NCBI GenBank assembly: GCA_946480245.1
Contig: CAMLIZ010000171.1
Location: 1-9,551, forward strand
DNA from: an uncultured Pseudomonadota bacterium
GTDB taxonomy: Bacteria; Pseudomonadota; Gammaproteobacteria; Burkholderiales; Burkholderiaceae
Direction of reading: 5' to 3'
Length of the DNA: 9,551 nt
Shown here: positions 5,034 through 9,551 of the stretch, one piece after another
Position numbering within the stretch: position 1 is the stretch's first letter
How the letters are laid out: each line of letters opens with the position of its first letter
The notes under the pieces: model-generated
What the model was told of the DNA's origin: nothing
The model's database searches: none
What the model saw: only the letters and a program-made list of their open reading frames with translations
Translations under genes and position numbers: made by a program

Positions 5034-5855
5034 ATGATTCTATCGTTCGGGTCCCATGCCCCTGCAGTGATGCTGTCGGCGACAGCGGGCTGGGTCGCGA
5101 TCGTCGCGTACGTCGTGGCTGCGTGGGGCACCGACGGCGAGCGCCGTTGGCCTGCGCTGGCCTGGCAGCTCGCCTGGATCGCGCACGGCGTCGCGGTGCT
5201 GATGGATTTCGGCGGGCTCGACGAACCCCATGGCGTGGGCGCGCGCTTCGGCTTCGCGCCGGTGTTGTCGGCCACCGCGTGGCTGGTGCTCGCAGTGCAT
5301 GCGATCGAAAGCCGCCTGGTGCCGCTGCCCAGGGTGCGACGCGCGCTGTCCGTGCTCGGCGCGCTGGCGGTGCTGCTCGCGTTGCTGTTTCCCGGTGAGC
5401 CGCATCCGATGGCGCACACGCCGTGGATTCCGCTGCACTGGATGCTGGGAGTCGCTTCCTACGGGCTGTTCGGCGCGGCGGTGCTGCATGCGTCGATGCT
5501 CGATGCGGCCGACCGCCAGCTGCGCCTGAAGACCGGCGCCGGCGTCGGCCCGTTCGGCCTGCCGCTGCTGCGACTGGAGCGCCTCACGTTTCGCTTCGTC
5601 GACGCCGGCTTCGTGGTGCTCACGGCCACGCTGCTGCTCGGCGTGTGGGCCACGGACGAGTGGCGCTGGACGCACAAGGCGGTGTTCTCGCTGCTCGGGT
5701 GGGGTGTGTTCGCTGCGCTGATCGCCGGGCGCCACGTGTGGGGCTGGCGCGGGCGCCGTGCCACGCGCTGGCTGTACACCGGCGCGGTGCTGTTGCTGCT
5801 CGCCTACGTGGGCTCGCGCTTCGTGCTCGAAGTGCTGCTGCATCGCACGGTGTGA
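5034..5855 (+). CDS. ypjD: YpjD-family inner-membrane protein (cytochrome c assembly/CcsA-like domain)
   Basis: This is a 273-residue integral membrane protein with about eight hydrophobic segments (roughly residues 12-30, 42-58, 77-93, 103-119, 133-153, 189-206, 216-233 and 247-263). It belongs to the CcsA/CcmC-like family as the YpjD branch. Diagnostic stretches are PWIPLHWMLGVASYGLFG (130-147), WRWTHKAVFSLLGWGVF (210-226), GWRGRRATRW (237-246) and AYVGSRFVLE (257-266). His135 and His214 are candidate heme-handling ligands by comparison with the family. A role in cytochrome c maturation is suggested by the domain name but not established for YpjD. The start at 5034 has no Shine-Dalgarno. 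The gene is divergent from ffh and first in a four-gene run; its stop lies 4 nt before the next ATG. Confidence 0.92.
   Translation: MILSFGSHAPAVMLSATAGWVAIVAYVVAAWGTDGERRWPALAWQLAWIAHGVAVLMDFGGLDEPHGVGARFGFAPVLSATAWLVLAVHAIESRLVPLPRVRRALSVLGALAVLLALLFPGEPHPMAHTPWIPLHWMLGVASYGLFGAAVLHASMLDAADRQLRLKTGAGVGPFGLPLLRLERLTFRFVDAGFVVLTATLLLGVWATDEWRWTHKAVFSLLGWGVFAALIAGRHVWGWRGRRATRWLYTGAVLLLLAYVGSRFVLEVLLHRTV
5037..5042 (-). promoter_or_regulatory. Candidate -10 box of ffh
   Basis: The minus strand reads TAGAAT, five of six consensus bases, 55 nt before the ffh ATG and within the first codons of ypjD. It predicts transcription from near 5030 and a leader of about 49 nt. No acceptable -35 is seen at 16-19 nt spacing. 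If real, the divergent ffh and ypjD promoters overlap and may interfere with each other. Confidence 0.3.
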
Positions 5856-5859
5856 CGTG

Positions 5860-6081
5860 ATGAAGTTCCTGCTCGTGGTCGTCGTGGTCGGCGGTGTGCT
5901 GTGGTTCTCGCTGCGGCGCGACCTGCGCCGCCCGCACCGCGCGCCGCCGCGGCCTGCCGCGCCCGCTGCCATGGTGCGCTGCGCGCAATGCGGCGTGCAC
6001 CTGCCGGCCGACGAGGCGCTGCGCGACGGTGAGCTGCACTACTGCAGCCCGGCGCACCGCGCGCTGGGTCCGCACGCGTGA
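5860..6081 (+). CDS. PP0621-family small membrane protein with zinc-ribbon motif
   Basis: This is a 73-residue protein. Residues 2-17 form a single hydrophobic segment (FLLVVVVVGGVLWFSL), followed by a basic Pro/Ala/Arg linker (about 19-37) and then a compact motif MVRCAQCGVHLPADEA with later HYCSPAHR. Cys41, Cys44, Cys62 and His66 could bind one zinc ion. The architecture and sequence fit the PP0621 family, which has no known function. The first ATG at 5860 is chosen. It comes 4 nt after the ypjD stop, without a Shine-Dalgarno, so translational coupling is likely. A GTG codon directly before it (5857) is an alternative start. Its stop TGA overlaps the GTG start of pilS by four bases. Position between ypjD and pilS is, to my knowledge, common in Burkholderiales. 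Confidence 0.85.
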   Translation: MKFLLVVVVVGGVLWFSLRRDLRRPHRAPPRPAAPAAMVRCAQCGVHLPADEALRDGELHYCSPAHRALGPHA

Positions 6082-8009
6082 AGCCGGAAGCCGACGGCGG
6101 CGACAAGCGCGAGGGCGACCGTCGCCACGGCGAACGCCGCCGCAGCGACCGATCGATCGACGAAACCTGGCTGGCAGCGCTCGGCGTCAGCGACACCCGC
6201 TTCGACAACGACGCCTGGGACGACAGCGCGCAGTCGCGGCTCGAGAACTGGAACAGCAGCGACAGAGACGCAGCCGACAGCCGCTTCCTGTCGCGGCAGG
6301 CGCTGCGCCTGATCTCGGGCGGCGGCTCGGCGTTCCAGCGCATCTACCGCACCTTCGTGACGGCGCGCGCCGCGGTCGGCGTCGCCCTGGTCGTCGCGCA
6401 ACTCGCCAGCGCCGTGTTCGGCCTGCGCGACGCCACCGTGCCGCTGGCACTGTGCGTGGCCTATGCGGCGGCGGCCCTCGTGCTGTGGCTGGTGCCCGGC
6501 TATCGGGAGCCGCCCAGTCCGCGCGCCCTGGCGCGCCTGGACAGCCCGCAATGGCTGGCGACGATCGGCGTCGACCTGCTCACGTTTTCGGCGCTGCACT
6601 TCCTGGAGTCGGGCGGCAACCTCAATTACGCGGCACTGCTGGTGTTGCCGGTGCTGATGGCCGGCGTGCTCACGCCGCGCCTGCTGGCGCTGGCTGCGGC
6701 GGCGCTGATCTCGCTGATGCTGTTGGGCAGTGCCTGGCGGCGTGGGCTGGTCAACGGCGATGTGATGGCGCCGATGACGCAGGCGGGCATCGCCGGCATC
6801 GGCTTCTTCGTGATCGCCATCCTGGCCGGCGAGGTGGCTGGGCGGCTGGCGCGCGAGGAACTGGCCGCGCGCGGCAGCCTTGCATTGGCGCGCCAGCAGG
6901 CTCAGCTGAACCGCCTGGTGATCGAGCAGATGCAAGACGGCGTGATGGTGGTCGACCGGCGCGGGCGCGTGCGCATCGCCAACCCGGCCGCGCGTCTGCT
7001 GCTCGGCGCCTACAGCATGTGCCGCCCGGCGCCCTTCGTGCTGCAGGAAACCATGGCGTGGAAGCACCTGGCGGAGGCGGTGCAGCGGGCCTTTGCCGAA
7101 GGGCAGTGGCCCGAGGCCGGTCGCGAGGTGGTGCTGCCGTTCGAGCCCGGCCTGACGCGCACGCTGGTGGTGCGGGTGCGCTTCACGCGCAGCCTGTCCT
7201 CGGTGAGCACCACGGTGGCCGAAAGCGGCAAGGGCGGCGAGAACCTGTGCGTGCTGTTCGTCGAGGACCTGCGCAGCGTGCAGGCCCGCACGCGGCAGGA
7301 GAAGCTGGCCGCGATGGGCCGCGTGTCGGCCGGCATCGCCCACGAGATCCGTAATCCACTGGCTGCCATCTCGCAGGCCAACGCGCTGCTGGAGGAGGAT
7401 CCACTCACGCCCGACCAGCATCGCCTGACACGCATGGTGGCCGAGAACGCCGAGCGCCTGAAGCGCATCGTCGACGACGTCATGGAGGTGGCGCCCGGCA
7501 CGCCGGCCAGCGTGCGCGTGATCGACGCGGTCGCCGAGGTGGCCAAGATCTGCAGCGAGTGGGCGCGCACGGTGGCATTGCCGCTGGACGAGCGCAGCCG
7601 CCTGAAGGTGCGCCTGCCGCGCCAGCCGCTGGGGGTGCTGTTCGAGCCGGACCACCTGCGCCGCGTGCTGATCAACCTGCTCGACAACGCGCGCCGCCAC
7701 GCAAGCAGCAACCCGGCCGCGATCGTGCTGGAACTCACCGCCGACGAGACGCGCGCACTGCTTACCGTCGCCAGCGACGGCGAGCCGATTCCGCCCGAGG
7801 TGGAGCGGCACCTTTTCGAGCCGTTCTTCTCGACGCGCAGTCGAGGCACCGGGCTCGGCCTGTATATTTGCAAGGAGCTGTGCGAGCGCTACGGCGCCAG
7901 CATCGACTACCGCCCCGGCACCGCTCAAGCCCCCCATCGCAACGTGTTCGAAGTCTCGATGCGCCGCGGCACGCTCAACGTGTCGGACCCCTCACCCCTG
8001 ATCGCATGA
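6078..8009 (+). CDS. pilS: Type IV pilus sensor histidine kinase PilS
   Basis: PilS autophosphorylates on histidine in response to pilin levels in the inner membrane and passes the phosphate to PilR. It has 643 residues, about 110 more than the roughly 530 of Pseudomonas PilS. An unusual hydrophilic N-terminal segment (about 1-90, rich in Arg and Asp) precedes about six membrane segments (95-116, 121-140, 160-175, 184-198, 201-218, 236-254). A PAS-like domain follows (about 275-395). The H-box is AHEIRNPLAAIS with His422. The ATPase part has the N-box INLLDNARRH (532-541), F-box FEPFFS (580-585) and G2 box RGTGLGLYIC (589-598). The G1 box is degenerate: SDGEPIPP replaces the D-x-G-x-G pattern, as I recall for beta-PilS proteins. 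The start is GTG at 6078, overlapping the previous stop; no in-frame ATG occurs until Met230. Confidence 0.95.
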   Translation: MKPEADGGDKREGDRRHGERRRSDRSIDETWLAALGVSDTRFDNDAWDDSAQSRLENWNSSDRDAADSRFLSRQALRLISGGGSAFQRIYRTFVTARAAVGVALVVAQLASAVFGLRDATVPLALCVAYAAAALVLWLVPGYREPPSPRALARLDSPQWLATIGVDLLTFSALHFLESGGNLNYAALLVLPVLMAGVLTPRLLALAAAALISLMLLGSAWRRGLVNGDVMAPMTQAGIAGIGFFVIAILAGEVAGRLAREELAARGSLALARQQAQLNRLVIEQMQDGVMVVDRRGRVRIANPAARLLLGAYSMCRPAPFVLQETMAWKHLAEAVQRAFAEGQWPEAGREVVLPFEPGLTRTLVVRVRFTRSLSSVSTTVAESGKGGENLCVLFVEDLRSVQARTRQEKLAAMGRVSAGIAHEIRNPLAAISQANALLEEDPLTPDQHRLTRMVAENAERLKRIVDDVMEVAPGTPASVRVIDAVAEVAKICSEWARTVALPLDERSRLKVRLPRQPLGVLFEPDHLRRVLINLLDNARRHASSNPAAIVLELTADETRALLTVASDGEPIPPEVERHLFEPFFSTRSRGTGLGLYICKELCERYGASIDYRPGTAQAPHRNVFEVSMRRGTLNVSDPSPLIA

Positions 8010-9551
8010 CATCGCCTTCGCACTTCAGCCTGCTCGTCGTGGACGACGAGCCCGATCTGCGCACGCTGTACGAGCTGACGCTGCTGCGCGAAGGCTACGA
8101 CGTGGAGACGGCCGGTTCGGTGGAGGAGGCGTGGCTGCACCTGAAGGACCGCGTGTACAGCGCCGTCATCACCGACATGCGCCTGCCCGACGGGACCGGG
8201 CTCGATCTGCTGAAGCGGCTGGAGCAGCACGGCCGCCGCGAGAAGGCCATCGTGATCACCGCGTACGGCAGTTCGGAGAACGCGGTCGAGGCCTTGAAGG
8301 CCGGCGCGTACGACTACCTCACGAAGCCGGTGGACCTGCGCCAGTTCCGGGCCGTGGTGGCGTCTGCGCTGGGCCGCACGCCGCAGAGTTCGCCCACCGT
8401 GGTGCCCGAGAGCTTGCCGTCCGAAGGAGGGGCGGCGCCCGCTCCAGCGCCGGCGCTGACCCCCTCGCGCCCGGTCGACGCACCGGCAGTGCCGGCGACA
8501 CCTCCGGTGCACGCCGCGCTGCGTCGCCTCGTCGGGCACTCCAGCACGATGCAGCAGGTGCGCGCGCTGGTCGAGAAGGTGGCGCGCAGCATGGCGCCGG
8601 TGCTGGTGCAGGGCGAGTCGGGCACCGGCAAGGAACTGGTCGCGCGGGCCATCCATGACGTGAGCCCGCGCGCCGGCCAACCCTTCATTGCGGTGAACTG
8701 CGGTGCCATCCCGGAGCAGTTGCTGGAGGCGGAGTTCTTCGGCTATCGCAAGGGCGCTTTCACGGGCGCGGCCGACGATCGCGAAGGCTTCTTCCAGGCA
8801 GCGCAAGGGGGCACGCTGTTCCTGGACGAGATCGGCGACCTGCCGCTGTCGATGCAGTCCAAGCTGCTGCGCGCGATCCAGGAGCGCTCGGTGCGAGCCA
8901 TCGGCGCGATGAACGAGGTGCCGGTCAACGTGCGCATCGTCAGCGCCACGCACAAGGATCTGTCCACGGAAGTGCAGACCGGCCGCTTCCGGCAGGACCT
9001 GTACTACCGCCTCAACGTGATCCAGATCCGCGTGCCGCCGCTGCGTGAGCGCGCGGAGGATCTGCCGCAGATCTGCCAGGCCGTGCTCGAGCGCATCGCG
9101 CGCGACGCCGGCGTGTGGCCGCCGCCGATGCTGGCGCGCGACGCGCTCAGCCACCTGTCGCATTACAGCTTCCCGGGCAATGTGCGCGAGCTCGAGAACC
9201 TGCTGCACCGCGCGGTGGCGCTGTCGGGCGGCGAGATGATCGAGCGCGCCGACCTCGGCCTGCCCGAGGACGCGCTGTCCGAGACCGAGGCGATCGACCT
9301 CGACGAGCCGCTGACCACGGCGCCCGTGCCGCTGCCTGCACCGTTGCCGCCTGCGGCTGCCATTGCCGTGAGCGCGGCGCCCCCGCCCTTGCCGAGCGAC
9401 CTGGTCGGCTACCTCGACGATGTGGAGCGCGACATCCTCGTGCGCGCGCTCGAGCGCCATCGATTCAACCGCACCGCGGCCGGCGCCAGCCTGGGTCTGT
9501 CGCTGCGGCAGATGCGCTACCGCATGGCGCGGCTGGGCATCAACGTGGCCG
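8006..9551 (+). CDS. pilR: Type IV pilus sigma-54-dependent response regulator PilR (partial, 3' end beyond the right edge)
   Basis: PilR is an NtrC-family activator that drives sigma-54 transcription of pilA after phosphorylation by PilS. The window holds 515 residues. The receiver domain (about 8-120) has acidic pocket Asp13-Asp14 (VVDDE), phospho-acceptor Asp57 (VITDMRLP), Thr87 and Lys107 (LTKPVD). The AAA+ domain (about 175-410) has Walker A GESGTGKE (203-210), sigma-54 contact loop GAFTGA (250-255), Walker B LFLDEIGD (271-278) and Arg-finger region FRQDLYYRLNV. A Fis-type helix-turn-helix follows (NRTAAGASLGLSLRQMRYRMARLG, split here as about 488-511). Two Pro/Ala-rich linkers (about 124-170 and 430-465) lengthen it beyond the roughly 445 residues of Pseudomonas PilR. 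The ATG at 8006 overlaps the pilS stop by four bases. Only a few residues can be missing at the right edge. Confidence 0.96.
   Translation, partial: MTSPSHFSLLVVDDEPDLRTLYELTLLREGYDVETAGSVEEAWLHLKDRVYSAVITDMRLPDGTGLDLLKRLEQHGRREKAIVITAYGSSENAVEALKAGAYDYLTKPVDLRQFRAVVASALGRTPQSSPTVVPESLPSEGGAAPAPAPALTPSRPVDAPAVPATPPVHAALRRLVGHSSTMQQVRALVEKVARSMAPVLVQGESGTGKELVARAIHDVSPRAGQPFIAVNCGAIPEQLLEAEFFGYRKGAFTGAADDREGFFQAAQGGTLFLDEIGDLPLSMQSKLLRAIQERSVRAIGAMNEVPVNVRIVSATHKDLSTEVQTGRFRQDLYYRLNVIQIRVPPLRERAEDLPQICQAVLERIARDAGVWPPPMLARDALSHLSHYSFPGNVRELENLLHRAVALSGGEMIERADLGLPEDALSETEAIDLDEPLTTAPVPLPAPLPPAAAIAVSAAPPPLPSDLVGYLDDVERDILVRALERHRFNRTAAGASLGLSLRQMRYRMARLGINVA

Noticed and set aside
3704..5398. 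564-codon plus-strand frame opposite ffh and overlapping ypjD
   Set aside because: It crosses two well-identified genes in the wrong frame or strand, and its Leu/His/Arg-rich text is typical of a shadow.
4982..5419. In-frame 146-codon N-terminal extension of ffh
   Set aside because: It is antisense to ypjD, is low in family similarity, and Ffh proteins begin exactly at the MASALTDRLSR position. The lack of stops is a GC-rich codon effect.
7804..7880. PilS as a dead kinase because of its degenerate G1 box
   Set aside because: H-box, N-box, F-box and G2 box are intact, and the altered G1 pattern is, to my knowledge, shared by beta-proteobacterial PilS proteins.
6039..7937. 632-codon open frame antisense to pilS
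   Set aside because: Composition (His/Gln/Arg/Ala-rich) is the usual reverse-strand shadow of a GC-rich gene. No recognisable domain, and pilS itself is unmistakable.
7925..9460. 511-codon open frame antisense to pilR
   Set aside because: Same shadow pattern as the frame opposite pilS. No domain or ribosome site supports it.

Overview
The window is GC-rich chromosomal DNA, densely packed with housekeeping genes. It comes most likely from a betaproteobacterium of the order Burkholderiales (Leptothrix/Rubrivivax/Comamonadaceae-like). The protein sequences support this, as do the run ffh / ypjD / PP0621-family / pilS / pilR and the lysine-rich 48-residue protein. Genus and species cannot be fixed from the sequence alone. 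I see no insertion sequence, prophage, CRISPR array, toxin-antitoxin pair or other sign of an accessory island.

Layout. (1) 1-1585, all on the minus strand and read from right to left: tRNA-Met(CAT) with its own promoter and intrinsic terminator, then a 48-residue Lys-rich protein, then polyphosphate kinase ppk1, which runs off the left edge. (2) 1649-2737, plus strand: ftsY, the SRP receptor, divergent from the tRNA. (3) 2752-3465, minus strand: a membrane-anchored DUF2726 protein, convergent with ftsY across a perfect 10-bp hairpin. (4) 3466-3610: non-coding, with a promoter and a 10-nt tandem repeat. (5) 3611-4981, minus strand: ffh, the SRP GTPase. (6) 5034-9551, plus strand: ypjD, a small PP0621-family zinc-ribbon membrane protein, pilS and pilR (cut at the right edge). 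These four have 4-nt gaps or overlaps and look like one translationally coupled operon.

How the genes work together. Ffh binds signal sequences on the ribosome and docks with FtsY, and the two GTPases deliver membrane proteins to the inner membrane. Here both lie within 3.4 kb, separated only by the DUF2726 gene. PilS and PilR form the sensor kinase/sigma-54 activator pair that controls type IV pilin transcription. ypjD and the PP0621-family gene are co-transcribed with them but have no proven role in pili. Ppk1 makes polyphosphate.

The hunt found no convincing new biological system. The most useful leads are: two starts (ftsY and ypjD) with no Shine-Dalgarno but a -10-like hexamer 6-7 nt upstream, suggesting leaderless mRNAs; a DUF2726 protein with an altered nuclease-like motif and a promoter with helically phased repeats; a palindrome around the tRNA-Met -10 box; a short in-frame repeat in the FtsY A-domain; and extended N-terminal and linker regions in PilS and PilR.
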